Assembly: GCF_000374105.1 (NCBI RefSeq) | Contig: NZ_KB893650.1 | Coordinates: 1,296,862 to 1,360,861 of the forward strand | Direction of reading: 5' to 3' | DNA: 64,000 bases | Origin: Kangiella aquimarina DSM 16071 | GTDB lineage: Bacteria; Pseudomonadota; Gammaproteobacteria; Enterobacterales; Kangiellaceae | Shown: positions 28,201 to 36,209 of the stretch, piece by piece | How positions within the stretch are numbered: position 1 is the first letter of the stretch | Layout: each line of letters starts with the position of its first letter | The notes under the pieces: generated by a model | Told to the model about the DNA's origin: nothing | What the model saw: the letters and a program-made list of their open reading frames with translations, nothing else | The model's database searches: none | Program-made: the position numbers and the translations under genes

Positions 28201-30480
28201 ACTGATTTGATGGACTGGTGCAATATTCCAAATCCTGAAGCTGGAAACTACTGGGTAGTGTGGCAGGAGCATAACTATAACACTAGAGCTTACCTAGGCT
28301 ATGAAGATGCAGTTTTCAAGCACAAAGTAGCTACTGCCGTTGTTATGGGTGATCAGGCTACATACCTGAATGTTGAAGCGCCAGCTAGCACCAACATGGA
28401 TAATTTCTATGATGTGACTTTACATCTTGATGACACTGATTTTGCAGAAGGTCAAAAGTATTACACTGCAATTGAATTTGGTACTGACGGAAATAATCCA
28501 GATAACATCGGTCTGATCTCTACTAACCTTGTACGTAAAAAAGACGGCATTAATTTGACAGCCAGCCAGAATGGTGCGGTTGTTGGAGACGTCATTGATT
28601 ACACCGTTTCTGTTAGCGCTAACCTGAGTGGTTCTGATCGTAGCTTTAACCTGACGTCTGACATTCCAGAAGGCCTTGAGTTGGTTGATGGCAGCGTTCA
28701 ACTTGTCGATAACCGATTTGTAAATGCTGATATTTCTCAGGAAGGTAACAGCTTTACAGTAACCGGAATTCAAACAGATAGTCGCGATCGTAAGCGTGAG
28801 TATATTATTACCGACTCTCTAACTGATGCGTCATGTCGTACACCGGTGGGTGATGGCGGTTATGTGAACCTGTATGACTTTGGTTTCTCTCCACTTGAGA
28901 ATGCTCCAGAGAGTAACAGACAGCCTGGATTGCAAGTGACCTTGAATGAGATCTTCCAGGATGAACGTGCTTCATCAGGTGAGGCTTACGCTCTGTTCAA
29001 CTATCAGGAAGGTAATACATTCAACAGTAACAGCCTATACATCTGGGGTAATGGCATGGTGGACTTGCATGGCATGGCACCAGGATTCTTCGGTGCATAT
29101 ACCAATATGGCATTCAATGAGAATTACAAAGCCCCATCTATCGCGAACATGGGTGTGTTCTGGTATGGCCTGGCTGGATTCGGTGCTCAAGGCATGGAAT
29201 TTGGTGCTCCTTACGTTGACACAGGTGTTGAAGCTGAAGCCTCAGGTATAAGCTTCGTGCGTCTGGTGAATCAACAGAACGAAGGCACTCACGTGCTAAT
29301 CGAGTGGGATAATCTTCAGCATGTAACCGGTACTTCCTGTACCTTCAGAGGTTGTGCAGATTGGGAGCCAAACACCAGCTCAACAACTTCTGTCGATGCG
29401 CAGCTTATCCTTGCTCGTGACTACAGTTCAGCTACTGGCGCTTATGAAATGGTTTATGCTTATGACAACCTGAACTTTGGCCATTACATTGGTAACGGTT
29501 CACCATTCCAAAGCAACCTCCGTGTTGAGTATTCTGCAACAGCCGGTGTGCATGGTGGCGCAAGCCCATGGGCAGGTGCACCTATTGATGGATACCTCAA
29601 TCAAAGTGTAGTGCCAGGTTTTGACGGTTATGGTCAACTTGAGAACTACTTACGCGATGATATGGCTATCTGCTTTGACTACAACGGACCTGAAGTAACA
29701 GCCTTTGAAGTTGCGTTTAAGGTTAAAGTTAAGCCTGAAGCAATTGGTCAAAGTTTTGATGTAACTTCTATGCTGACAATGGACGGAGTGGGCACTAAAG
29801 CTTTAACGGCTAGTTTAACTTCGCCTTCAAACATCACGCTATTCAGCATTGATGACCAGTCCATGGTAGAAGAGGGCACCATTGAAGGCATTCAAGTTGC
29901 TTACATGGATAACAACAATGTTTCAAACACCATTAGTGTTCACGGTGAAGGTGTGACTGCGGTTGTTAATGGACACCACAATGGTGCAACCTTTGACCTG
30001 ATTGCTAATGAAAACTTCTCAGGCATGACTGAAGTTACTGTGACGGTTCATGATGATAACCAGCCAACGGATCGCGCAACAACCAAGTTCATGGTTAATG
30101 TTAGCGGCGTCAATGACGCACCAGTGGTCGTGCTGGAGTCTGATGAGATCACTATCACTGAAGGTCAAAGCGCTAGCTTGAATGCTTCAGGTACCTATGA
30201 TCCTGATGGTGATAGTTTAATCTTCAACTGGTCTGGCTCAGGTACTATCGAAAACAGTTCCGCTGCAACAACTTCTGTAAGCGGTCTGGCTGCCGGTTCC
30301 TACACTTTCACACTTGTGGTCAGTGATGGATCTCTACAGGTCGAGAAAACCGTTGATGTTGAAGTATCAGCAGCTCCTTCTACTGGTGGTACTGAAGGCG
30401 GTTCTGGCGGTGGTGGTAGCACCAACTGGTTGTTGTTACTGATGCTTGGCTTCTTCTTGAGAAAGCGCATCAGAGTGTAG
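25213..30480 (+). CDS. Giant secreted subtilisin-like (S8) protease, GlyGly-CTERM
   Basis: A 1755-residue extracellular serine protease. Order: signal peptide (about 1-28), inhibitor I9 propeptide (about 75-195, HNYIIQLKSAPAALY), S8 domain with D235 (GVIDTGINTQHP), H313 (GHGSHTASIAAG) and S667 (GTSMSSPHIAGALAL), with a PA domain inserted before the serine (about 495-590, AAVVIYNTAD), then fibronectin-like and bacterial repeat regions, a cadherin-like stretch, a PKD-like domain (about 1630-1720, NASGTYDPDGDSLIFNWSGSG) and a C-terminal GGSGGGGSTNWLLLLMLGFF plus RKR tail, the GlyGly-CTERM sorting signal cut by rhombosortase. The start is GTG 25213 because AGGAG lies 7 bases before it and gives a clean signal peptide; a frame from ATG 25156 lacks this. 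Divergent from the mipA operon. Confidence 0.9.
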   Translation: MKIKTIASVVVAAVYSAGIAATASAVGGSGYQLEPINISPEAAKSRVESGYETSDISLLEGMGGNVKLSPKVKFKAEDNISGRHNYIIQLKSAPAALYKGDDSGFESTKDLFSNKSLGPRKVDLKSNSKIAAYTSKLKSEQAALISKAGSVGVNLNVKKQHQIAINAVIAEMTQDEAERLSKLSEVAYISRDVRHELLMDIAPERTGVPNAWVDTTIPGNPDGIKGEGMLIGVIDTGINTQHPSFAATGDDGYTVQNPLGSGNFLHDCSAEAFQYLCNDKLIGVWSTPIITDVFSDPEFTETRPAVGEDHQGHGSHTASIAAGNVLYDVPYKIPAIAQTHEGIDTGYVIPQMSGIAPHANIISYQVCYPGNGGDKWVGCPSSAIIPAIEQAILDGVDVINYSISGGYDSHNDPVELSFLSAHESGINVAASAGNAGVYRSVNHVSPWLLSVASSQHGRKFNVQTAAQLQDLSYNGASLPAAYRTDVQGINKAPVSGPMVLAADYGDSLCSIPFPAGTFANGEIVFCERGINALIDKSANVAAGGGAAVVIYNTADSSQDIYPNLPHNIPTVQMDRYDGDVVVAWLNDLDGHYGTIPATEVTRTIDTARQDAISPFSSIGHAYLEEYRESTAPGITAPGSDIYSAYSSDQPFTQYASATDFNSISGTSMSSPHIAGALALIKQARPDWSPSEVMSALQLTANDLVGDQFGRPELANPWFYGSGIAQVDKAIHSGLIMHVPVEHYAIANPHQGGNIGALNTPNMVDSSCYRSCSWVREVTATVDGTWTVSTETDEYSVEIEAFPSTFSLKAGETQRIIINGSWIDSRSVHASPRGLSVFGQVHLTHENPAVPVASMNVEMELDSGTLPEVVEYNVFSAQSSHTIKDLALGEAPNLNVAAYEPVLANIEEVELVERNSGSGSNLFEVAEDLDRVKVTWVTVPEGAKRFVAEVLESGAAINPNEYTKPIGNAGIYVGIDANEDGVIDYDNEAICKSVIDSTDLMDWCNIPNPEAGNYWVVWQEHNYNTRAYLGYEDAVFKHKVATAVVMGDQATYLNVEAPASTNMDNFYDVTLHLDDTDFAEGQKYYTAIEFGTDGNNPDNIGLISTNLVRKKDGINLTASQNGAVVGDVIDYTVSVSANLSGSDRSFNLTSDIPEGLELVDGSVQLVDNRFVNADISQEGNSFTVTGIQTDSRDRKREYIITDSLTDASCRTPVGDGGYVNLYDFGFSPLENAPESNRQPGLQVTLNEIFQDERASSGEAYALFNYQEGNTFNSNSLYIWGNGMVDLHGMAPGFFGAYTNMAFNENYKAPSIANMGVFWYGLAGFGAQGMEFGAPYVDTGVEAEASGISFVRLVNQQNEGTHVLIEWDNLQHVTGTSCTFRGCADWEPNTSSTTSVDAQLILARDYSSATGAYEMVYAYDNLNFGHYIGNGSPFQSNLRVEYSATAGVHGGASPWAGAPIDGYLNQSVVPGFDGYGQLENYLRDDMAICFDYNGPEVTAFEVAFKVKVKPEAIGQSFDVTSMLTMDGVGTKALTASLTSPSNITLFSIDDQSMVEEGTIEGIQVAYMDNNNVSNTISVHGEGVTAVVNGHHNGATFDLIANENFSGMTEVTVTVHDDNQPTDRATTKFMVNVSGVNDAPVVVLESDEITITEGQSASLNASGTYDPDGDSLIFNWSGSGTIENSSAATTSVSGLAAGSYTFTLVVSDGSLQVEKTVDVEVSAAPSTGGTEGGSGGGGSTNWLLLLMLGFFLRKRIRV

Positions 30481-30516
30481 AATTCTTATAATCATAAAAT
30501 ATCTCCTATTCACTTT

Positions 30517-30543
30517 ACTCAGGCTTCGGCCTGAGTTTTTTTT
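30517..30543 (+). terminator. Terminator of the protease gene
   Basis: ACTCAGGC-TTCG-GCCTGAGT, an 8-bp stem with a stable TTCG tetraloop followed by seven T, 36 bases past the stop. Confidence 0.92.
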
Positions 30544-30708
30544 ATACAATTGTTAAATTTGTATTTGAAATTGTTAGAGCCAAATAAATAGGAAAATCTC
30601 AAGTTTTATTGGTAATAAAGAGGCGATTTTTCGAGTGATATTTGCATTTTTACGATTATAGGAGGTTATTATTGTTAATTATTTCAAAATAACTTTAGCT
30701 GATATGTA

Positions 30709-30742
30709 TGGCCCCAGTCTTATGACCTGGGGCCTTTTTTTT
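30709..30742 (+). terminator. Orphan plus-strand terminator, possible small-RNA 3' end
   Basis: GGCCCCAG pairs with CTGGGGCC around a 9-base loop and is followed by eight T on the plus strand. The previous plus-strand gene already ends in its own terminator 166 bases upstream, and no plus-strand coding frame of note lies between (30544-30708). The minus-strand side has no T run, so it does not serve the minus gene at 30759. An independent short transcript could end here. Confidence 0.75.
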
Positions 30743-30758
30743 GGGCTTAGAAGTGCTA

Positions 30759-31109
30759 TTAATTTGGTGGCTTATTCATTACTTGAGGATCACAGTTGAT
30801 CAGGTTGCCCAGCTTGGTATCTTTAACCAGGATCGAAAGGCTTATCAGTTGCTTTTTGGTATTGATATCAACAAAGCTGATGCTTCTTTTGTCTTCTGAC
30901 ACTTTGACATCTTTAAATTGCTTGCCGGAACCTGAGAAGAATATATCAACAATTTCGTAGTGAGGTAGGGTTGCTTCTGAGAGGGTGAAGATGAGCGGGC
31001 ATTCGCACTCTTCGACCAGCAGTATTTCTGGATCGTAGCTATAGAAATATTTTCCCAGGTTAGAGTTTCCATTTGCTCCAACATAAACCACTGTCAGTTC
31101 TGTTTTCAT
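30759..31109 (-). CDS. Small DP-EP-like protein
   Basis: A 116-residue soluble protein without signal peptide or TM segment, predicted mostly beta strand (LTVVYVGANG, YFYSYDPEILLVEE, ECPLIFTLSEATL, HYEIVDIFF, ISFVDINTK). Its YSYDPE near the start and INCDPQVMNKPP at the end recall the family that databases name DP-EP from such motifs; this is recognition by eye. It follows the large winged-helix/TPR regulator by 13 bases on the same strand, so it is probably co-transcribed and may be a partner of that regulator or of the divergent operon. Function unknown. Confidence 0.6.
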   Translation of the reverse strand: MKTELTVVYVGANGNSNLGKYFYSYDPEILLVEECECPLIFTLSEATLPHYEIVDIFFSGSGKQFKDVKVSEDKRSISFVDINTKKQLISLSILVKDTKLGNLINCDPQVMNKPPN

Positions 31110-31122
31110 AGATTTTCCTTTT

Positions 31123-34100
31123 TTAGTTTGCTATTGGTGTTTCGAATAGGTTGTTGTATTCGGGATGGGTATCAAGAACGCTAAGAGTTCCACCTTCTGT
31201 TGTTGAACATTTGTTTACTGCTTGTTTTTTTAGGTAGTGTTTAATTTGGCAAAAGGGTAGTTGATAGCGTAAAGAACGGTTGTTCTTTGTCAATTGTTCG
31301 AATATCTGTTCGGCCATTTGAAGCTCCGATCGTATTGAGTCCGTTATTGTTTGATCCCTTTTTTGAGCCATTTTAAGCTCTGCTGTTCTAAGGTGGAGCA
31401 GTGCGAATAATTCCTGATGGTAACTATCTCCGCTTTTTTGTATGTTTTGGGTTAAAGCCTTTTGGTAGTAGTCATCAGCACTTTTTATATATCCTTGTGC
31501 CTGGTGATAGCGCCCCAGTTCATAATAGATTTTACTTTGATAGAACTCAGCTTTTTGCGAAGCATGGCCAATCGTTTCAGGTTGTAATGATTGATTAAGT
31601 GTCAGAGCTTTATTGAGCTGAAGTTGAGCGAGATCATATTGGCCTTGAATACGGTAAAGCTGCCCCTGCATTATGAGGGTGAATACTTTTGATTCTTGAT
31701 ATTCCACATTAGTGGGTTCATATGAAATCAGCTCATCAAGAAGGAGCAGTGAGCTATTGAGTTGAGCAAGCGATGGTTGAATATCATTAAGTACAAAATT
31801 TAAATTGGCCAGGTTTTGATAGGCTACTGCAAGGTAATATTGTTGTGCTTTATTGATATCTTGCTGTTGCTTTAATGCCAGGAGGGTTTCAAGTTGCTTC
31901 TGATATTGAGCTCTACTCTTGTGGGTTTCTCCAAGGTAGTCATAAGTTCGTGCAATCCATGAGTAGGTGTCGACCAGCTCCGTTGTGATATCCAAGTTGC
32001 TTTCTTTGAGTAGTCGCTGCTTGAGTTCGGCTGATTGCTCGAAATGGTGTAGCGCATCTTGATACTCGTGTTCGAGTAATTCCAGTGTGCCAAGATTATT
32101 ATGTGCATAGGAAAGCTCATTAAGATAGCGACTGTTTTCGGGTGATAGAACTATAAGCTGGGTTGAATGATTAAAGTAAGCTTCCCAGTAATGACGAGTC
32201 TGCGAATAATCATTATTTAAATAGCTCAGATATCCTTGCCAATAACTAACCTGTCCTAATTCATAAATAATGTCATTGTATAGTGAGCTTGATTCAAGCT
32301 GGCTTTCAACCAAAGTGTTTAACAAGCTCGTTGCTTGCTCGAAAAAGTGGTTAGCTTTGTCATGATGTCCCTGCTGAGTATAAACTTCACCTAATAGTCT
32401 TTGTGCCATGGCATTGTGAAGCTGAGCACTTGAGCTATCAATCCCACTACTATTGAAGTAGTTGATAATCTCAATGCCGAGACTCTCCATTAAGTCCAGC
32501 TTACCAAGAGGGATCAGCTCCCGCTTTAATTCCTGATTCATGAAAGCAATCAACTGTTCGGCGTTATTTCTGGCATTTTGTTGGCTTATTCTTGCGTTAT
32601 TGGCTACCAGCAATGCACTGGTTGAAGTCAGAGAAAGGATACATACTGCCGCTACCATTATGGATTTTATTCTATTTTTTCTTTTCTCGGCTTTTAATGA
32701 TGCGCGAATATAGTCCTTGTGTGGCTGAGCGAGCTCTTTTCCCTTTAATTCCATGAGTTGCCTGGCATCTTCAAGCGGCTTTCCAGGCGACAATAAATAC
32801 CCGCTGCTTTGATTATGTGTTTTCCATAACTCACAATTCGCCGAAATATGCTCTTTAGTGATAAGGCTTTGGTAATGTTTGTTTATCCATTGCTGGGTGA
32901 AGGGGAGTGCATGTATGACCGATTGGCTTATAAAGCGAATATAGGACTCGTTGTTTTTTATATAACAGCTGAGTAAATCGTTACTGATTAGTTCGCCAAC
33001 TAGCCTTAACATTTCATTATTTTGAATAGTGTCTAATTGTATTTCAGTCAATTTGATGTGGAATGCACCGTCAAAATTAACTTTGATAAGTATTGCCAGC
33101 AGTGGATCCAGAGCTTTAGTATTTGTATTGATTTCATTTCTGATATGTGACTGTCGATTCATCCATAGGTCAGTTCTTTCACGCTTAATCTGATTATAGA
33201 TATCAAAGCTCAATTGCTTATCAGGACTTCGTTGGCATAACTCCAGTAGTAAGCCTTGTAGCTGTTTAAGGGTTAATTGATTTTTTACATAAAGTTTGTG
33301 TAACTCCTGGGCGAGGGTTTTACCGGTCTTTGGGCAGGTCTTAAAAGTGTATCCAGAGTTAATTGCGGGTTGAGTGATTGCCAAGTAAACGTCGGTTGAT
33401 GCTGGACGGTTAACGGTATAAAGATGGGCGTTATCAACGATAGATTGGTATGCGGAAAATTTTTTAAGTAACCCTAGATTAAATGGATTTAGGCATATTA
33501 ATAGTTTCACATTGGGATTGGCGTAAAGTTTTAATGCTAAATCTAGTAGTTGTTTAACCCTATTTTTAAAATCGCTGACATCATGTGCATGTTCTTGCTG
33601 TTCCTCTCGTAACATTACAGCAAGCTCAATATGATCGAACAGAATCACGGTTGGCTTACTAACTTTTCCCCCTTTATCATCTTCAATCCTTGTAATTGCT
33701 TCCAGGGCTTTTAACTGTTGGTCATAGTCACTCTGAGAAGATATTGCATCAATGTATTGAAATTCTATCTCTTGCTGCTCAAGTTCAGGCCTAAGGCCTG
33801 CATGAATTAAAGAAGTTTTACCGACCAGGGATTCACCCACCACCAGAACACAATTTTTTGTGAACGATGTCGCTGGCTGTTTCATGATGTAGAGCAGTTC
33901 CTGGACGGCGTAGTCTCGACCATAAAATAGCCTGCTTTCAGAATAGGCAAAGCTGCGGGTTCCCGGGTAGGGAATAATATCAATGTCAGTTATTTGGTTG
34001 TTGTCTGGCTCACTACTTATTTGTGCTATGAGTCGGTATCCCCGCTTGGGAATTGTTTGAATATAAGTTGGATTTCTGGAGCTATCCTTAAAAGCTTTTC

Positions 34101-34338
34101 TTAGCTGAGTGATACATTTGTGCAAGGGGTTATCGCTGAGGAATTGATTAGGCCAGCAGCGATCTAACAGTACCTCAGAGCTGACAACTTGACCTGCATG
34201 CTCGATTAGGCACGCCAGGACATTCATGACTTTTGGTTCAAATATGACTTGTTGAGTTGCATCGTCTAAGCGTTGCATTTGATGACTTTCAACATCCACA
34301 AGCCACTCACCAATTTGAATTGGGCTATTTTCCATCAT
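31123..34338 (-). CDS. Membrane-bound winged-helix / P-loop NTPase / TPR regulator
   Basis: A 1071-residue multidomain regulator. Residues about 8-108 form an OmpR/CadC-type winged helix (EPKVMNVLACLIEHAGQVVSSEVLLDRCW, then QTIPKRGYRLIA). About 130-420 is a P-loop domain of STAND type with Walker A GESLVGKTS (K174) and a Walker-B-like VILFDHIEL. One TM helix (about 559-580, IMVAAVCILSLTSTSALLVA) follows a basic stretch. The remaining 490 residues, presumably periplasmic, are TPR repeats (for example LGEVYTQQGHHDKANHFFEQA and LAQLQLNKALTLN). CadC-like topology suggests DNA binding in the cytoplasm controlled by the outer TPR sensor and ATP. It faces the DUF2589 operon across 219 bases with three regularly spaced half-sites. 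Confidence 0.85.
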   Translation of the reverse strand: MMENSPIQIGEWLVDVESHQMQRLDDATQQVIFEPKVMNVLACLIEHAGQVVSSEVLLDRCWPNQFLSDNPLHKCITQLRKAFKDSSRNPTYIQTIPKRGYRLIAQISSEPDNNQITDIDIIPYPGTRSFAYSESRLFYGRDYAVQELLYIMKQPATSFTKNCVLVVGESLVGKTSLIHAGLRPELEQQEIEFQYIDAISSQSDYDQQLKALEAITRIEDDKGGKVSKPTVILFDHIELAVMLREEQQEHAHDVSDFKNRVKQLLDLALKLYANPNVKLLICLNPFNLGLLKKFSAYQSIVDNAHLYTVNRPASTDVYLAITQPAINSGYTFKTCPKTGKTLAQELHKLYVKNQLTLKQLQGLLLELCQRSPDKQLSFDIYNQIKRERTDLWMNRQSHIRNEINTNTKALDPLLAILIKVNFDGAFHIKLTEIQLDTIQNNEMLRLVGELISNDLLSCYIKNNESYIRFISQSVIHALPFTQQWINKHYQSLITKEHISANCELWKTHNQSSGYLLSPGKPLEDARQLMELKGKELAQPHKDYIRASLKAEKRKNRIKSIMVAAVCILSLTSTSALLVANNARISQQNARNNAEQLIAFMNQELKRELIPLGKLDLMESLGIEIINYFNSSGIDSSSAQLHNAMAQRLLGEVYTQQGHHDKANHFFEQATSLLNTLVESQLESSSLYNDIIYELGQVSYWQGYLSYLNNDYSQTRHYWEAYFNHSTQLIVLSPENSRYLNELSYAHNNLGTLELLEHEYQDALHHFEQSAELKQRLLKESNLDITTELVDTYSWIARTYDYLGETHKSRAQYQKQLETLLALKQQQDINKAQQYYLAVAYQNLANLNFVLNDIQPSLAQLNSSLLLLDELISYEPTNVEYQESKVFTLIMQGQLYRIQGQYDLAQLQLNKALTLNQSLQPETIGHASQKAEFYQSKIYYELGRYHQAQGYIKSADDYYQKALTQNIQKSGDSYHQELFALLHLRTAELKMAQKRDQTITDSIRSELQMAEQIFEQLTKNNRSLRYQLPFCQIKHYLKKQAVNKCSTTEGGTLSVLDTHPEYNNLFETPIAN

Positions 34339-34427
34339 TTTCTCTTCAGCTATTTGTTTTTATTTCTATTGTTAAAATTATTTTTGTTCTTTAACTGATT
34401 GAAATATATGTGTTTTATAATATCCAG

Positions 34428-34454
34428 TTTTCCGCAAGCTTTCTCCAGCTTTCC
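34428..34454. promoter_or_regulatory. Three direct half-sites (Y-TTTC-Y) at 10-11 bp spacing
   Basis: TTTTCC (34428), CTTTCT (34439) and CTTTCC (34449) repeat in the same orientation, one per helical turn; the outer two share the longer CCAG-Y-TTTCC, 21 bp apart. Tandem direct half-sites at about 11 bp are the binding geometry of OmpR/PhoB-type winged helices, the domain carried by the divergent regulator. They lie 104 bases before the DUF2589 gene and 90 bases before the regulator start. Confidence 0.5.
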
Positions 34455-34557
34455 AGAAGGACTTTCATCTCAATCCGTCGCATAACTTAATCATCCTAAC
34501 CGCATGAACGCTGTTTGTCAGCAGATGCAAATATGACTTATTTAAGGGAGTAAAACG

Positions 34558-35172
34558 ATGATTAATTTAGAAGAGTTAGTTTCCGCCATACAGCAAAGTG
34601 CACTATCAGCTTCATCGGTAGTGGCGAAAAAAAATCTTGAGATTCTTGATGAGTTTTTTGAACGTTATGAAGAAGACTCTGATGTCGATGATTTAGCGAA
34701 GTCAGCTTTGTCGGCGATTGCCGAACTGGACAGTAAAGATGCCGAGCAGGCTGAGAAAATTAAAGATGTACTTAATAGTCTTTCTGCTGCATTGAAAAAA
34801 GCGGGGCATGATAAAGCGGGCTCATTAGCGCCTAAGTTGGTCAATATTGAATATCCTAACGTGACAAAACATGGAGTAGAGACCCATACCGTTAGTGTGC
34901 CTCTGCTAAGCCTTATTCCAATTAACTCCATCCAATTGTCTGAGCTGAAGTTTACTACCGATCTGGATATCAGTCTGGTGGAAGACAAACTTCAGATCGC
35001 ATTCCCAGATAAGCCCAAAGCCGGTCGTCTTGGTAAATCCAAAGATGATGGCCAGGGCAAATCGCATCACGCCACACTAGAAGTGGTGATTGATTGCAAA
35101 GAACCGCCACAAGGATTGCAGAAACTTGTGGAAGGTTATGACCGAGCACTAAGAGCACAAATCCCAGGATAG
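34558..35172 (+). CDS. DUF2589-like protein A
   Basis: A 204-residue cytoplasmic-looking protein. The N-terminal half is acidic alpha-helix (about 1-85, LVSAIQQSALSASSVVAKKN and long heptad-like acidic stretches). The C-terminal half contains VSVPLLSLIPINSIQLSELKF, the hallmark phrase shared with DUF2589 proteins and with the next gene (LPLLTILPLNSLAVDDVSI), followed by a beta-strand region ending LEVVIDCKEPPQGLQKLVE. First gene of a five-gene operon, preceded by GGGAGTAAA. Function unknown; the paired arrangement suggests the two paralogues form a heteromeric complex. Confidence 0.75.
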   Translation: MINLEELVSAIQQSALSASSVVAKKNLEILDEFFERYEEDSDVDDLAKSALSAIAELDSKDAEQAEKIKDVLNSLSAALKKAGHDKAGSLAPKLVNIEYPNVTKHGVETHTVSVPLLSLIPINSIQLSELKFTTDLDISLVEDKLQIAFPDKPKAGRLGKSKDDGQGKSHHATLEVVIDCKEPPQGLQKLVEGYDRALRAQIPG

Positions 35173-35236
35173 AAGAAGTGGGTTTGGGCTCTTCTGCACT
35201 TTAACTTAACAAACTTTAAATATAAGGAGATTTACT

Positions 35237-35908
35237 ATGTCTGATGCACAACCACCATTAGTCAGTATGGCTGAGCAGTTCACAGGGTTGCCAATGGGTG
35301 ACTTGATTGGTGCCCCTTTATTAGCGGCAGCAAAAGCGAACTCAGCAATGGCGGCAACACAGACCAAGTTTTTACTTGATACCTGTTTTGCTAAGGAAAC
35401 TACCGATGATGGAAAAGATCATTATCAGCCCGTGCTGATCAAGATGACCCTGTCACGCGGTGTTCTGGTCCCAGTTGACCCATCGCAACCCGATCAGGAA
35501 CCGACTATTAGCGAAGTTAAAACAACGTTTGACTTACCACTGTTAACTATCCTGCCTTTGAACTCATTAGCAGTTGATGATGTTTCTATTGGTTTTGATA
35601 TGGAAGTTAAATCGAGCTTCAGTGAAACCACCAATGAGAAAACTGAAGAAGCGCTTAGCGCTCAGTCAAGCTTCTCAGCAAAGGTTGGATACGGAGTATT
35701 CTCCGCTGAAGTTTCGGGTAGCGTAAGTTATGACAGTGCTAGTTCGTCTTCTCGTGATACTCATTATGAGAAGAGCAACTCCGCTCAATACAGCGTGAAG
35801 GTTCATGCCGGTCAAATCCCATTGCCACAGGGTGTTACAACCATTATCCAGGCATTCACTAACAGTATTTCACCGATTGAAATGCCTGTTTATGGTGAAG
35901 CTGGCTAA
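35237..35908 (+). CDS. DUF2589 family protein B
   Basis: A 223-residue paralogue of the preceding protein. The N-terminal amphipathic part (MAEQFTGLPMGDLIGAPLLAAAKANSAMA, about 10-38) has small-residue-rich helices. The core FDLPLLTILPLNSLAVDDVSIGFDME (about 95-120) matches the DUF2589 signature. A serine-rich stretch follows (about 125-185, VSYDSASSSSRDTHYE) and then a beta strand YSVKVHAGQIPLPQGVTTII. No signal peptide. AAGGAG lies 8 bases before the ATG. Serine-rich segments and LP.QG turns suggest an oligomer-forming surface, which is inference. A stable hairpin separates it from the next gene. Confidence 0.78.
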   Translation: MSDAQPPLVSMAEQFTGLPMGDLIGAPLLAAAKANSAMAATQTKFLLDTCFAKETTDDGKDHYQPVLIKMTLSRGVLVPVDPSQPDQEPTISEVKTTFDLPLLTILPLNSLAVDDVSIGFDMEVKSSFSETTNEKTEEALSAQSSFSAKVGYGVFSAEVSGSVSYDSASSSSRDTHYEKSNSAQYSVKVHAGQIPLPQGVTTIIQAFTNSISPIEMPVYGEAG

Positions 35909-35922
35909 GTGGTGTTCAAGTC

Positions 35923-35946
35923 AAGGCTATGCTCCGGCATAGCCTT
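35923..35946 (+). other. Hairpin inside the DUF2589 operon
   Basis: AAGGCTATG pairs with CATAGCCTT around a 6-base loop between the second and third genes. Only ATTTAT follows, so termination would be partial; it may lower expression of the three downstream genes or protect the 3' end of the DUF2589 message. Confidence 0.5.
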
Positions 35947-35978
35947 ATTTATAAAGCTAATCAAGCAAGGAGTTATTT

Positions 35979-36167
35979 ATGTTTACGCAGATTAATTGCC
36001 CAAATTGTCAACAACCCATTGCAATTAACGTCAAGAGATTAGTCGCTGGAGACTCATTCAGTTGTAAGGGGTGCTCTGCCAAAATTTCTCTGGCTGGCGA
36101 GTCTTCTAATGTCGTCACCAAAGCCGTTAACTCATTTGAAAAAGTTGCTGCACAAGCCAAGCATTAA
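35979..36167 (+). CDS. Zinc-ribbon mini-protein
   Basis: A 62-residue protein with two CxxC pairs (CPNC at about 7-10 and CKGC at about 29-32) spaced as in a zinc ribbon, with a basic strand between (AINVKRLVAGDSFS). The C-terminal 20 residues are a helix (NSFEKVAAQAKH). AAGGAG lies 7 bases before the ATG. It sits third in the DUF2589 operon and may bridge a complex or bind nucleic acid; no specific function is visible. Confidence 0.7.
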   Translation: MFTQINCPNCQQPIAINVKRLVAGDSFSCKGCSAKISLAGESSNVVTKAVNSFEKVAAQAKH

Positions 36168-36209
36168 ATTGCGTTGTCAGTCATAAACCATCAGTGAAGG
36201 AGTAAAGCT

